DNA from: Actinomadura luteofluorescens
GTDB taxonomy: Bacteria; Actinomycetota; Actinomycetes; Streptosporangiales; Streptosporangiaceae
Assembly (NCBI RefSeq): GCF_013409365.1
Contig: NZ_JACCBA010000001.1
Coordinates: 4,030,001-4,094,000, forward strand
Direction of reading: 5' to 3'
Length of the DNA stretch: 64,000 nucleotides
Shown here piece after piece: positions 24,063 to 32,972 of this stretch (position 1 is its first letter; every line of letters starts with the position of its first letter). Made by a program: the position numbers and the translations under genes. Below the pieces are notes generated by a model. The model made no database searches. It was not told where the DNA came from and saw only the letters and a program-made list of their open reading frames with translations.

Positions 24063-25193
24063 TCACCTCCACTCTATCTTGACACTGCCTAGATTGGCGT
24101 TGCCCGGGTGGGTCTGCCGGTTCGCCACCGGCCATCCACCGGGAGGCGCGCTGATCTGGGACGGCGGCACGGGCGGCGCCCCGCCCGGACGGGACGGCGG
24201 CACCACGGGCAGCGTGTGCGACCGCAATGGCAGGACGGTGGGCAGCTCGCGCGGCTCGTCCGATCCCGGGGACGTCTGGCCGCGGGGAGCGAGCGGGGCC
24301 CGGCGCTCGTGACGGGGGAACGCCAGCAGCGCCAGTACGGCCAGCCCGACGCCCGCGGCCCGGAGCCAGAACGGCACGGGCTCGCGCGGCCACGGCTCCG
24401 CGTACAGCAGCGTGGCCGACAGCAGCAGATGCGTCTTCGCAGTGACCGTGACGACGGTGACGATGACGGTGAGGCGGCAGCGCTGGAGGCCGATCGACAG
24501 CAGCCCGACGCCGAGCACGCCCGCGAGCAGGAACAGGTAGGGGTGCGGCGAGGACGGCACGTCCGCCGCCCGGCCCGCCGCGAACATCATCGCCATGCCC
24601 TCCCCGAAGACCTCGGTCGCGCCGAGCAGGACGCCCGCGCCGATCCCGTAGGCGATGCCCGTCAGCGGGCGCGCGTGCCGGCCGCCGACCGCGCGGTCGC
24701 GCACGCAGAACATCCACAGCGGGACCGCCAGCGAGGGCACGCACACCAGCGCGGCCTTCCACAGCGGCAGCGCGGCCGCCGCGGCGCCGAGGCGGTCCGG
24801 CACGGCCCCGCCGTGACCTGGCGGCACCGGCAGCACCGACAGCGCCGCCGTGACCATCGCGGCGACCGTGATGAGGACGGCGAGCCACTCGCGCGACGTG
24901 GGCCGCTCGCCGAAGCCGCTCATGCCAACGACCAGCAGCAGGACGAGGCCGAGCCCGTAGGCGGGCAGCGTCGCCGCGACGGGCAGGGCGACCAGCGCGG
25001 TCGCGGAGAGCCCGAAGCCCGCCATCAGCACCGCGAGACCGGCGAGCCAGCGCGGGCTCCGCACGAGAAGCCCGGCGGCGTGCAGCGCGTGGCGACCCGA
25101 GAGCGGGTCCATCCGCCCCGCGGCCGTCTTGAACAGGACGTAAGCGACGATGTAGACGACCTGCGCAGCGCAGGCGAGGACGACCGCGTACAT
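24063..25193 (-). CDS. DMT-superfamily (EamA-like) membrane protein
   Basis: This 376-aa protein has about nine or ten hydrophobic helices in two halves, as in the drug/metabolite transporter superfamily. A Pro/Arg-rich cytoplasmic tail of about 65 residues follows. 'SGFGERPTSREWLAVLITVAAMV' in pieces near 95-115 is the typical middle of this group. Substrate is unknown. GGGAGGA lies 7 nt before ATG 25193. It is the first gene of a two-gene unit with the SCO6745-type protein. Confidence 0.8.
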   Translation of the reverse strand: MYAVVLACAAQVVYIVAYVLFKTAAGRMDPLSGRHALHAAGLLVRSPRWLAGLAVLMAGFGLSATALVALPVAATLPAYGLGLVLLLVVGMSGFGERPTSREWLAVLITVAAMVTAALSVLPVPPGHGGAVPDRLGAAAAALPLWKAALVCVPSLAVPLWMFCVRDRAVGGRHARPLTGIAYGIGAGVLLGATEVFGEGMAMMFAAGRAADVPSSPHPYLFLLAGVLGVGLLSIGLQRCRLTVIVTVVTVTAKTHLLLSATLLYAEPWPREPVPFWLRAAGVGLAVLALLAFPRHERRAPLAPRGQTSPGSDEPRELPTVLPLRSHTLPVVPPSRPGGAPPVPPSQISAPPGGWPVANRQTHPGNANLGSVKIEWR

Positions 25194-25482
25194 GGCGTTC
25201 CTCCCAGGGGTGGGGCCCCAGCGTGACATGAGGAAGGTGTGCGGTGATTCTCGCTGGAAGACGGAGATAATCCCGGTTTTGTGCGCCCGGGTGAGTAGTG
25301 CCCCACGCGACGGAGATGTTTTTCATGATGTGCGGTTGGAGCGGCGACTCCTGCCGTAAGCTCCGCCACCTAAGGCCGACCTGTCCCGGAAAGGCCAAGA
25401 TCAAAGCGTACGTCGCGTTGCCCGGTCACTCAGCGCAGGTGAATGATTGCGGAACGCTACCTGAACCGAGTGTGGTGATGCA

Positions 25483-25890
25483 GTGACCGAGAGGATGGAA
25501 CGGCTCGGCGAACCGATCGGCTTCACCGGGGAGGGCGACGGCGGCCGCCGCGCCCGCCGCGCCGTCCGCGAGCGCGCCGCGAAGGTCTTCGCCGACGAGA
25601 CTCTCCTCGACGACGTCGAGCTGATGACCGCCGAGGGCGTCGCCAACGCCATCCTGCACGGCTCCGGACTCATCAGCGTCACGATCGCCACCGACGGCAG
25701 ACGCCTCCACGTCGAGGTGTCCGACGACGGCCCAGCCCAGGCCGACCCCGACGGCCCGCCCCGCCTCGACCACGGCCGCGGCCTCACCGTCATCGACGCC
25801 CTCGCCGGCGAATGGGGCCTGGACCAGACCCCCCATCGCACCCGCCTCTGGTTCATCCTCGACGGCCACCGCCCACCCGCCGCAGTGTGA
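25483..25890 (+). CDS. Anti-sigma-like ATP-binding protein (HATPase_c_2)
   Basis: This 135-aa protein is a stand-alone GHKL kinase-like domain. It has an N-box-like 'LMTAEGVANAILHGSG' (about 48-63), a G1-like 'VEVSDDGP' (about 78-85) and a G2-like 'DHGRGLTVIDALAGEWG' (about 96-112). This is the architecture of RsbW-type proteins that bind or phosphorylate anti-sigma antagonists. No STAS partner or sigma factor is adjacent. The start is GTG 25483 or ATG 25495; no strong ribosome site is visible, so it may be leaderless. Confidence 0.82.
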   Translation: MTERMERLGEPIGFTGEGDGGRRARRAVRERAAKVFADETLLDDVELMTAEGVANAILHGSGLISVTIATDGRRLHVEVSDDGPAQADPDGPPRLDHGRGLTVIDALAGEWGLDQTPHRTRLWFILDGHRPPAAV

Positions 25891-25984
25891 CCCGCCAGCC
25901 GCACATCCCCGCCTGCCGCACGTCCCCACGGGCCTCGCCGGTGGGCGTTTGACTGGGTGTTGTCCGGGGTGGCTCGAGTGGGGT

Positions 25985-27637
25985 TCAGGTGGGGAGGGCT
26001 CGGCGCAGGACCTTGCCGGTGGGGTTGCGGGGGAGGGCGTCCAGGAAGTGGACGTCGCGTGGGACGGCGTAGCGGGCCAGGTGGTCGCGGACGTGGGCGC
26101 GGACGGCGTCCTCGTCGAGGGTCTCGCCCTCGCGCAGGACGACGAACGCGGCGGCGCGCCGGCCGAACTCCTCGTCCGGGACGCCGACCACCGCGACCTC
26201 CCGCACCTGCGGCAGCCTCTCCAGCACCTCCTCGATCGCGCTGGGGAAGACGTTCTCCCCGCCCGAGACGATCATGTCGTCGTCGCGGCCGTGCACGAAC
26301 AGGCGGCCCTGCTCGTCGAGGTGCCCGACGTCGCCGAGGCTCATCAGGCCGTCGCGCATCTCCTTGGTGTCGCCGCTGGTGTAGCCGGCGAACAGCAGCT
26401 CGTTCGCGGCGAAGATCCGGCCCGTGGTGCCGGGCGGGACGGGGGCGCCCTCGTCGTCCAGGACCGCGACCCGCGTCCCCGGCGGCGGCGTGCCCGCGGT
26501 GTCGGGGCGGGCTCGCAGGTCGGCGGGCGTCGCGATGGTCACCCAGGACGCCTCCGTCGACCCGTACAGGTTGTAGAGGACGTCGCCGAACTCGTCCATG
26601 AAGGCGGTGGCGAGCGTCGCGGGCAGCGCCGAGCCGCTGACGGCCGCGATCCGAAGCGAGGACGTGTCGTGCTTGCGGCGCGCGGCCTCCGGCACGTCCA
26701 GGACGCGTTGCAGCATGACCGGGACGGCGACCAGCGCGGTCGCGCGGGTCTGGTCGATCGTGCGGAGCGTCTGCTCGGGGTCGAACCGGGCCCGCAGGAC
26801 GATCGTGGCGCGGAGCGAGACCGCGATCTGGAGCATCGCGTAGCCCCAGGTGTGGAACAGCGGCGCCTCGATGAACATCCGCTCGTGCACCCGGTAGGGG
26901 AGGCGGGACAGGATCGACGTGAGCGGCGACAGCCCGGGGCGCGAGTGCCGGTCGGCGCCCTTGGGGCGGCCGGTCGTGCCGGAGCTGAGGACGATCGTCC
27001 GGCCCGCTCTGGCCGGGGGGCCGATCGGCGCGGCGGGCGCCGTGACGATGAGGTTCTCCAGCTCCGAGCCCCTCCCGCCGGCGGTGACCACCCGCACGGT
27101 CTTCGGCACGGCCGCGATGAAGCCGGCGAACTCCGCGTCGGCGATCACCACTTCGACCTCCTGCCGCCGCAGGACGGTCACGAGCTGCTCGGTGCTCATC
27201 CCGGTGTTCAGCAGGACGAGGTCCGAGCCGCGCTTGCTGCACGCGACGAGCGCCTCGACCATGCCGCGGTGGTTGCGGCACAGGACGGCTACGCGCGGCG
27301 CGGCCCCATGTTCGGGGGCGGAGCCGGGGGCGGTGAGGGCGGCGGCGAGCCGGTCGGTGCGGGCGTCGACCTCCGCGTACGTGAGTTCCCCGTCGTCGTC
27401 GACGATCGCGACGGCGCCGGGGTCGCGGGCGGCGGCGGAGGCGAGCGTCCCGCCGAGCAGGGTGCCCCAGCGGCGCAGGGCGCCGAGCTGGCGGGCGACC
27501 CGCAGCGGCGGGCCGGGACGCCACAGGCCGCTGCGGGCGAACATCCCGCCCGCCCGCGCGGCCGACACCACCCGACCGGCCGACACCGCGCGCCCGGCCG
27601 ACACCGCGCGGCGCCCGAACTCCGATCGTCCGCTCAT
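25985..27637 (-). CDS. Acyl-CoA synthetase / AMP-dependent ligase
   Basis: This 550-aa ANL-superfamily enzyme has the P-loop-like 'IVLSSGTTGRPKG' near 213, 'NLYGSTEA' near 350, 'GRDDDMIVSGGENVFP' near 450, and the catalytic Lys in 'PRNPTGKVLRR' at the C-terminus. It activates a carboxylic acid as acyl-AMP and transfers it to CoA. The N-terminus carries an imperfect RAVSAG repeat not seen in typical members. It lies 97 bp behind the DHA2 exporter gene on the same strand. The chain length of the substrate cannot be judged. Confidence 0.9.
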   Translation of the reverse strand: MSGRSEFGRRAVSAGRAVSAGRVVSAARAGGMFARSGLWRPGPPLRVARQLGALRRWGTLLGGTLASAAARDPGAVAIVDDDGELTYAEVDARTDRLAAALTAPGSAPEHGAAPRVAVLCRNHRGMVEALVACSKRGSDLVLLNTGMSTEQLVTVLRRQEVEVVIADAEFAGFIAAVPKTVRVVTAGGRGSELENLIVTAPAAPIGPPARAGRTIVLSSGTTGRPKGADRHSRPGLSPLTSILSRLPYRVHERMFIEAPLFHTWGYAMLQIAVSLRATIVLRARFDPEQTLRTIDQTRATALVAVPVMLQRVLDVPEAARRKHDTSSLRIAAVSGSALPATLATAFMDEFGDVLYNLYGSTEASWVTIATPADLRARPDTAGTPPPGTRVAVLDDEGAPVPPGTTGRIFAANELLFAGYTSGDTKEMRDGLMSLGDVGHLDEQGRLFVHGRDDDMIVSGGENVFPSAIEEVLERLPQVREVAVVGVPDEEFGRRAAAFVVLREGETLDEDAVRAHVRDHLARYAVPRDVHFLDALPRNPTGKVLRRALPT

Positions 27638-27730
27638 CTACCGCCTCCGGGGTACGGGGTTGGGGTTACCGACCGTACGGACGGAGGCTTTCGTCCTCTT
27701 CTGACTCGACCCAGCTCTTCGGCCGGGCTT

Positions 27731-27748
27731 TTGTCAGGAGCCTGACAA
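27731..27748. terminator. Palindrome at the exporter stop codon
   Basis: TTGTCAGG-AG-CCTGACAA is a perfect inverted repeat overlapping the stop of the exporter gene and preceding the ligase gene. It could be an operator for the ligase gene or a weak terminator. Confidence 0.4.
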
Positions 27749-29332
27749 CGCGCGGCCCTCCGCGGCGGGCGCGGGGACGTCCCGCTTCGCGGGCTCCGGC
27801 GCGTCCCCGAGGTCGAGGCTGTCGCGCAGGGTCACCGGCTTGAGGAAGGCCGCCGCGACGATGCCGACGATCGCGATCGCCGCGGAGATCAGGAAGATGT
27901 GGCCGGTCGCGTCGCCGTAGGCGGCCCGGACGACTTCCTGGACGGGCGCGGGGAACGCGCCGATGTCGAGGGTGCCCGCGTCGCCGCCCGCGCCCGGCTT
28001 CACGCCGAGCTTGCGCAGCCCGTCGGCGATCCGGTCCGCGACCTGGTTCGCCAGGACGGCGCCGAGCACGGAGACGCCGACCGTCCCGCCGAGGGAGCGG
28101 AAGAACGTGACCGTCCCGCTCGCGGCGCCGATCTCGTGCAGGCGCACCGAGTTCTGCACGACGAGGACGAGGTTCTGCATCGTCATGCCGACGCCGGCGC
28201 CGACCAGGAACATCGCGGCGCCGATGAAGACGAGCGAGGTCTGGTGGTCGATGGTGGCCAGCAGACCGAACCCGGCGGTCAGCACGACCGTCCCGGCGAG
28301 GATGTACGGCTTGACCTTGCCGGTCTTGCTGGCGAAGCGCCCGGCCACGGTGGACGCGCCGAACACGCCGAGCATCATCGGGAACGTGAGCAGGCCCGCC
28401 TTGGTCGGGCTGTAGCCGCGCCCGATCTGGAAGTACTGGCCGAGGAAGACGGCGCCGCCGAACATCGCCATGCCGACGGCGAGGCTGGCCGTGATCGCGA
28501 GCGCGGTGTTGCGGCGCGCCACGATGTCCAGCGGGACGATCGGCTCCGCCGCGCGGGACTCGACCCACACGGCCGCGGCGAGCAGCACCACGCCGGAGCC
28601 GGCCATCGCGGCGGTCTGCCACGAGAGCCAGGCGAAGTTCTCGCCGACGAAGGTGACCCAGATCAGCAGGACACTGACGCCGGCGGCGATGAGCGTCGCG
28701 CCCAGGTAGTCGATCTTCACGTTCGGCCGCCGGACGTGCGGGAGCCGCAGGGTCTTCTGCAGCAGCGCGAAGGCCACCACCGCGAACGGCACGCCGATGA
28801 AGAAGCACCAGCGCCAGCCGAGCGCGGAGTCCACGATGAGGCCGCCGAGCAGCGGCCCGCCGACCGTGGCGACGGCCATCACGCCGCCGAGGTAGCCGTA
28901 GTAGCGGCCGCGGTCCCGCGGGCTGATCATCGCGGCCATGATGATCTGGACGAGGATCTGCAGCGCGCCGACGCCGAGGCCCTGCACGGCCCGGAACGCG
29001 ATGAGCTGCGCGGTGCTCTGCGCGAAGCCGGACGCCACCGACGCCAGGACGAAGATGCCGACGCCCGCCTGGAGCAGCATCTTCTTGTCGTAGAGGTCGG
29101 CCAGCTTGCCCCAGATCGGGGTGCTGGCGGTCGACACGAGCAGCGTCGCGGTGACGACCCAGGTGTACTGCGACTGGCTGCCCTTGAGCGCGCCGATGAT
29201 CTGCGGCAGCGCGGTGGACACGACGGTGCTGCTCAGCATCGCCACGAACAGCACCAGCAGCAGGCCGCTGAGCGCTTCGAGGATCTGGCGGTGCGACATC
29301 GGGGCCGATCTCGCGGGGACCTGCTCGGTCAA
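27734..29332 (-). CDS. MFS drug exporter of the DHA2 (14-helix) type
   Basis: This protein of about 532 aa has fourteen hydrophobic helices. The motif-A-like loop is 'WGKLADLYDKKMLL' (about 75-88), and motif C is in helix 5 ('VMAVATVGGPLLGGLIVD' in pieces). EmrB/QacA relatives export lipophilic compounds by proton antiport. I chose TTG 29332 because GGAGG lies 6 nt upstream; the first ATG (29299) has no ribosome site. A TetR gene diverges from it, with a palindrome between, so it is probably repressed by that protein. Confidence 0.9.
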   Translation of the reverse strand: MTEQVPARSAPMSHRQILEALSGLLLVLFVAMLSSTVVSTALPQIIGALKGSQSQYTWVVTATLLVSTASTPIWGKLADLYDKKMLLQAGVGIFVLASVASGFAQSTAQLIAFRAVQGLGVGALQILVQIIMAAMISPRDRGRYYGYLGGVMAVATVGGPLLGGLIVDSALGWRWCFFIGVPFAVVAFALLQKTLRLPHVRRPNVKIDYLGATLIAAGVSVLLIWVTFVGENFAWLSWQTAAMAGSGVVLLAAAVWVESRAAEPIVPLDIVARRNTALAITASLAVGMAMFGGAVFLGQYFQIGRGYSPTKAGLLTFPMMLGVFGASTVAGRFASKTGKVKPYILAGTVVLTAGFGLLATIDHQTSLVFIGAAMFLVGAGVGMTMQNLVLVVQNSVRLHEIGAASGTVTFFRSLGGTVGVSVLGAVLANQVADRIADGLRKLGVKPGAGGDAGTLDIGAFPAPVQEVVRAAYGDATGHIFLISAAIAIVGIVAAAFLKPVTLRDSLDLGDAPEPAKRDVPAPAAEGRALSGS

Positions 29333-29464
29333 GGAACGCCTCCGGGTGAAGTGGGCCGGGGTGGAGTGGGCCTCCGAGGGGATGAGCCCCTCCGGGTGGA
29401 GTGCGCCGCTCGGTGAGGTGGGAACGAGGGGATCAACCCCCGGCCCGGACACTTTATTCCCACT

Positions 29465-29480
29465 GCGCAAAATTTCGCGC
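29465..29480. promoter_or_regulatory. Candidate TetR operator between exporter and regulator
   Basis: GCGCAAAATTTCGCGC is palindromic in 14 of 16 positions. It lies inside a wider ACTGC...GCAGT frame (29462-29488), 35 bp before the TetR start. Being AT-cored in a GC-rich setting, it may cover the promoter. Confidence 0.55.
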
Positions 29481-29514
29481 TGGGCAGTTTTTTGCCCGCT
29501 AGGCTGGTGCGACC

Positions 29515-30099
29515 ATGGAGAGCACCGGCGGGCTGCGCGAACGCAAGAAGGAGGCGACGCGCCGCGCCCTGCACGAGGCCGCGGTGCGCCTCGCCGTCGA
29601 GCACGGCCTGGACGAGGTCACCGTCGAGGCCATCGCCGACGCGGCGGGCGTGTCCCGCCGCACCTTCTCCAACTACTTCGCCGGCAAGGAGGACGCCCTC
29701 CTCTACGGCGACGAGCAGCGGATGAACGCCGTGCTGGAGACCTTCGCGTCCCGCCCGTCCGGCGAATCGTCCTGGAGTGCGCTGCGCGCCTCACTGGACG
29801 CCCTGCACGCGGAGGCCGGCGAGCTGGACCCCCAGTGGGCAGCGCAGACGCGCCTCGCCCGCAAGCACCCGTCCGTCCTCGGGCGGCAGCTCGCCACCTA
29901 CGCCGAGTTCGAGCGCGCCCTGGCCGACCTGATCGCCTCCCGGGACGGCCTCCCCCGCCTGCGCGCCCGCGTCATGGCGGGCGCCTTCATGACCGCGCTG
30001 CGCATCGCGTCCCTGACCTGGATCGAGGAGCAGCCCGTCCGCCCCCTCGCCGAGGTCGCGGCCGAGACCCTCACCGAGATGGCCCGCGAGTTCCACTGA
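29515..30099 (+). CDS. TetR-family regulator of the exporter
   Basis: This 194-aa protein has a classical HTH ('VTVEAIADAAGVSRRTFSNYF' in pieces, about 36-57, then 'AGKEDAL'). Its C-terminal domain resembles MftR-type actinobacterial regulators ('AGAFMTALRIASLTW'). It is divergent from the DHA2 exporter, and this arrangement usually means local repression relieved by an exported compound. Confidence 0.88.
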   Translation: MESTGGLRERKKEATRRALHEAAVRLAVEHGLDEVTVEAIADAAGVSRRTFSNYFAGKEDALLYGDEQRMNAVLETFASRPSGESSWSALRASLDALHAEAGELDPQWAAQTRLARKHPSVLGRQLATYAEFERALADLIASRDGLPRLRARVMAGAFMTALRIASLTWIEEQPVRPLAEVAAETLTEMAREFH

Positions 30100-30229
30100 G
30101 CCCGGCCATGGCGGCCGGCCGCTCGAAGACCTCGAAGTCCCAGATGAGCGATACAAGCCCCGGACGCCGAGGGACGAACTCGTGTAGAGGCCACGGCCAG
30201 ACCGCCGGGTTCCAGCGCTTCCCGGCCCG

Positions 30230-31963
30230 TCAGGGGCGGGGGATGTTGCGGAGGTTGCTGCGGGCCAGGTCGAGCATCTTGCCGACGCCGCCGGTGAGGA
30301 CGGTCTTGCCCGCCGACAGCGCGAAGCCCTTCACCTGCTGCGGTGTGATGCGCGGCGGGATGGACAGGGCGTTCGGGTCGGTCACGACGTCCACCAGGTA
30401 GGGGCCGGGCGCGGCGAGCGCGCGCTCCATCACGGTGCGGACGTCGGACGGGCGCTCCACGCGCGCCGACTCGATGCCGGCCGCCTCGGCGATCGCGGCG
30501 TAGTCGACGGGCTCGTGGTCGGTCTCGTAGGACGGCAGGCCGTCCACCATCATCTCCAGCTTCACCATGCCGAGCGACGCGTTGTCGAACAGGATGATCT
30601 TCACGGGGACGCGGTGCAGCCGCACCGTGAGCAGCTCGCCGAGCAGCATGCCGAGACCGCCGTCGCCGGAGATCGACACGACCTGGCGTCCGGGCGCGCC
30701 GAACTGCGCGCCGATGGCGTGCGGGAGCGCGTTGGCCATCGAGCCGTGGACGAACGAGCCCATCACGCGGCGGCGCCCGTTGGGGGTGAGGTAGCGGGCC
30801 GCCCAGACGTTGCACATACCGGTGTCCACGGTGAAGATCGCGTCGTCGTCGGCGAGGTCGTCCAGGACGCCGGCGACGTATTCGGGGTGGATCGGGATGT
30901 GCCGGTCGATGTCGCGGGTGTAGGCGGAGACCACGTTCTCCAGCGCCCGCGCGTGGCGGTGCAGCATCTCGTCGAGGTAGGAGCGGTCGCGCTTCTGCTC
31001 GACCTTGTCCAGAACGAGCCGGATCGTCTCCCCGACGTCCCCGTGGACGGCGAGGTCGAGCGGGGTGCGGCGCCCCGGCTTCGACGGGTCGTCGTCCACC
31101 TGGATGGTGTTCTTTCCCGGCAGGAACGGGTCGTAGGGGAAGTCGGTGCCGAGCAGGAGGACGAGATCGGCGTCCTGCATCGCCTCGTAGCAGGCGCCGT
31201 AGCCGAGCAGGCCGCTCATGCCCACGTCGAACGGGTTCTCGTACTGGATCCACTCCTTGCCGCGCAGCGCATGGCCGACCGGGGAGAGTAGCCGGTGCGC
31301 CAGCTCGATCACCTCGGCGTGGGCGTCCCTGACGCCGTAGCCGCAGAACAGCATCACCTTCCGCGCCCGGTTGAGGGCCCCGGCGAGCTGCTCGACCTGG
31401 TCGGACGGCGGCCGGACGATCCCCTTCTGGACGAGGAAGTCGTGCTCGCCGGTGGGGCCGGCCGTTTCACGTCCCGCGACGTCGCCGGGCAGCGTCAGCA
31501 CGGAGACGCCGCCGAGCCCGATCGCGTGCTGGATCGCGGTCCGCAGGATGCGCGGCATCTGCTCCGGAGTGACGATCGGCTCGCAGAAGTGGCTGCAGTC
31601 GACGAACAGCCGCTCAGGGTGCGTCTCCTGGAAGTAGCCGCTGCCGATCTGCACGCTCGGGATCTGCGACGCCAGCGCCAGCACCGGCGCACCCGACCTG
31701 TGCGCGTCGTAAAGGCCCTGGATGAGGTGCGTGTTTCCGGGGCCGCAACTGCCCGCGCACACGGCGAGCCGTCCCGTGGTCTGCGCCTCGGCCGCCGCCG
31801 CGAACGCGCCCGCCTCCTCGTTGCGGACGTGCACCCAGTCGATGCCCCGCGTCCGCCGCACGGCGTCCACGACCGGGTTGAGGCTGTCGCCCACCACCCC
31901 GTAGATCCGCCGGACGCCGGCCTGCCGCAGCACCTCGATGAACTGGTCGGCGACGGTCGCCAT
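30230..31963 (-). CDS. poxB: Pyruvate dehydrogenase (quinone) / pyruvate oxidase
   Basis: This 577-aa ThDP-dependent enzyme starts 'ATVADQFIEVLRQAGVRRIYGVVGDSLN' (in pieces), with the catalytic Glu in 'RNEEAGAFAAAA' near 49. A central FAD-type domain follows ('LFCGYGVRDA', 'LLLGTDFPYDPFLP'). The ThDP/Mg motif 'SGDGGLGMLLGELL...FDNASLG' lies near 430-460. It resembles PoxB and likely decarboxylates pyruvate to acetate, passing electrons to quinone at the membrane. GGGAGAGG precedes ATG 31963. Other pyruvate-oxidase-type reactions cannot be excluded. Confidence 0.88.
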   Translation of the reverse strand: MATVADQFIEVLRQAGVRRIYGVVGDSLNPVVDAVRRTRGIDWVHVRNEEAGAFAAAAEAQTTGRLAVCAGSCGPGNTHLIQGLYDAHRSGAPVLALASQIPSVQIGSGYFQETHPERLFVDCSHFCEPIVTPEQMPRILRTAIQHAIGLGGVSVLTLPGDVAGRETAGPTGEHDFLVQKGIVRPPSDQVEQLAGALNRARKVMLFCGYGVRDAHAEVIELAHRLLSPVGHALRGKEWIQYENPFDVGMSGLLGYGACYEAMQDADLVLLLGTDFPYDPFLPGKNTIQVDDDPSKPGRRTPLDLAVHGDVGETIRLVLDKVEQKRDRSYLDEMLHRHARALENVVSAYTRDIDRHIPIHPEYVAGVLDDLADDDAIFTVDTGMCNVWAARYLTPNGRRRVMGSFVHGSMANALPHAIGAQFGAPGRQVVSISGDGGLGMLLGELLTVRLHRVPVKIILFDNASLGMVKLEMMVDGLPSYETDHEPVDYAAIAEAAGIESARVERPSDVRTVMERALAAPGPYLVDVVTDPNALSIPPRITPQQVKGFALSAGKTVLTGGVGKMLDLARSNLRNIPRP

Positions 31964-32060
31964 CGGCCTCTCCCCCGCTGAGTTCCCGGTACTTGCCTCC
32001 GCTCCGCCAATGCCCGATGCCTCACCCCTGACACCGACCCGCCCCACACCGACTGCGGCC

Positions 32061-32188
32061 GAGACCGGCTGCGGTGGAGACTCCGCGGTGGAGACTCCGC
32101 GGTGGAGACTCCGCGATGGAGACTCCGCGATGGAGACTCCGCGATGGAGACTCTGCGATGAAGGCTCTGCGGTTGAGACCGGCTGCGG
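32061..32188. repeat. 14-bp tandem array between poxB and marR
   Basis: A lead-in copy (32061-32076) is followed by eight 14-bp units (32077-32188) of the type GAGACTCCGCGGTG, with gradual drift to GAGACTCCGCGATG and then to diverged ends. It occupies the shared upstream region of two divergent genes. No gene is present in 31964-32265. Confidence 0.9.
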
Positions 32189-32227
32189 GCTGGACTGGCT
32201 GACACTCGCGCCCCACGGGGGTTAAAT

Positions 32228-32244
32228 AGTCAATCCATGAACTA
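32228..32244. promoter_or_regulatory. Candidate MarR operator before its own gene
   Basis: AGTCAATCCATGAACTA aligns with AGTTAATGCATTAATCA upstream of hmgA at about 12 of 17 positions. It lies 21 bp before the marR start, in an AT-rich patch. Confidence 0.55.
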
Positions 32245-32265
32245 GATCGGGCGGGCGGCGAGCGG

Positions 32266-32817
32266 ATGAGCGCGGGCGCGGGCATGGGCACCGAGGGCGG
32301 GGAGGAGCTGGACTTCTGGTCGTTCGTCGATCTCGCGGGCCGGCGGCTCTCGGAGGAGTTCGGGTTCGGGCACCGGCTGGCGACGCGGCTGCTGCTGACC
32401 CTGAACCGGGCGTCGGCGATCGTGACCTACGACCTGGAGTCGACGGTGCACCGGCCGCGCGGCCACTCCTGGTCGGCGTTCCGGCTGCTGTTCGTGACCT
32501 GGCTGGCCGGGCCGCTGGAGCCCGGGCGGGCCGCCACGCTGGCCGGGATGAGCAGGGCCGCCGTGTCCAACCTGGTCAAGACGCTCGTCGCGGACGGCAT
32601 GCTGGTGCGCAGCCCCGGCGAGCGGGACGGCCGGTCGGTGATCCTCGCGCTGACCGAGCGGGGGCAGGACGCCATGCTGGAGATCTTCGCCGGGCAGAAC
32701 GAGCGCGAGCGGCAGTGGGCGGACGTGCTCACCGAGACCGAGCAGCGGATGCTCGTCATGCTGCTCGACAAGCTCATCGCGGGGCGCGGCTCGTTCGACG
32801 TCCGCGAACGCAGCTGA
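32266..32817 (+). CDS. MarR-family regulator of the homogentisate operon
   Basis: This 183-aa protein has a winged helix near 85-130: 'AATLAGMSRAAVSNLVKTLVADGMLVRSP' in pieces, then a wing 'RDGRSVILALTERG'. Its position 155 bp before hmgA on the same strand and the matching sites before both genes make it the likely repressor of tyrosine/homogentisate breakdown. The inducer would be a pathway intermediate; this is inference. It starts at ATG 32266; no strong ribosome site is visible. Confidence 0.85.
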   Translation: MSAGAGMGTEGGEELDFWSFVDLAGRRLSEEFGFGHRLATRLLLTLNRASAIVTYDLESTVHRPRGHSWSAFRLLFVTWLAGPLEPGRAATLAGMSRAAVSNLVKTLVADGMLVRSPGERDGRSVILALTERGQDAMLEIFAGQNERERQWADVLTETEQRMLVMLLDKLIAGRGSFDVRERS

Positions 32818-32905
32818 TCAGAGCCCTGCCGATCGGGGCATGGTCGATCAGGGCCTTCTGATGGGGCCTTGCTGATCGGGGCCCCGCTGATTGGGGCCTT
32901 CCCTT
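32815..32905 (+). repeat. Degenerate 14- to 16-bp repeats between marR and hmgA
   Basis: Six imperfect units of the form TGATCGGGGCCTTGC follow the marR stop. They precede the AT-rich hmgA promoter region. Confidence 0.7.
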
Positions 32906-32939
32906 CGGAGGGAGAACAGCCTTAGGGTCGGCAGAAAGT

Positions 32940-32956
32940 AGTTAATGCATTAATCA
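32940..32956. promoter_or_regulatory. Candidate MarR operator before hmgA
   Basis: AGTTAATGCATTAATCA contains the perfect palindrome TTAATGCATTAA (32942-32953), 19 bp upstream of hmgA. It resembles the site before marR. Confidence 0.65.
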
Positions 32957-32972
32957 TCGGAGGCGAGAGAGC

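Noticed and set aside
24040..25404. 454-codon frame over the DMT permease gene
   Set aside because: It is an Arg/Ala-rich shadow. The other frame carries clear membrane helices and a ribosome site.
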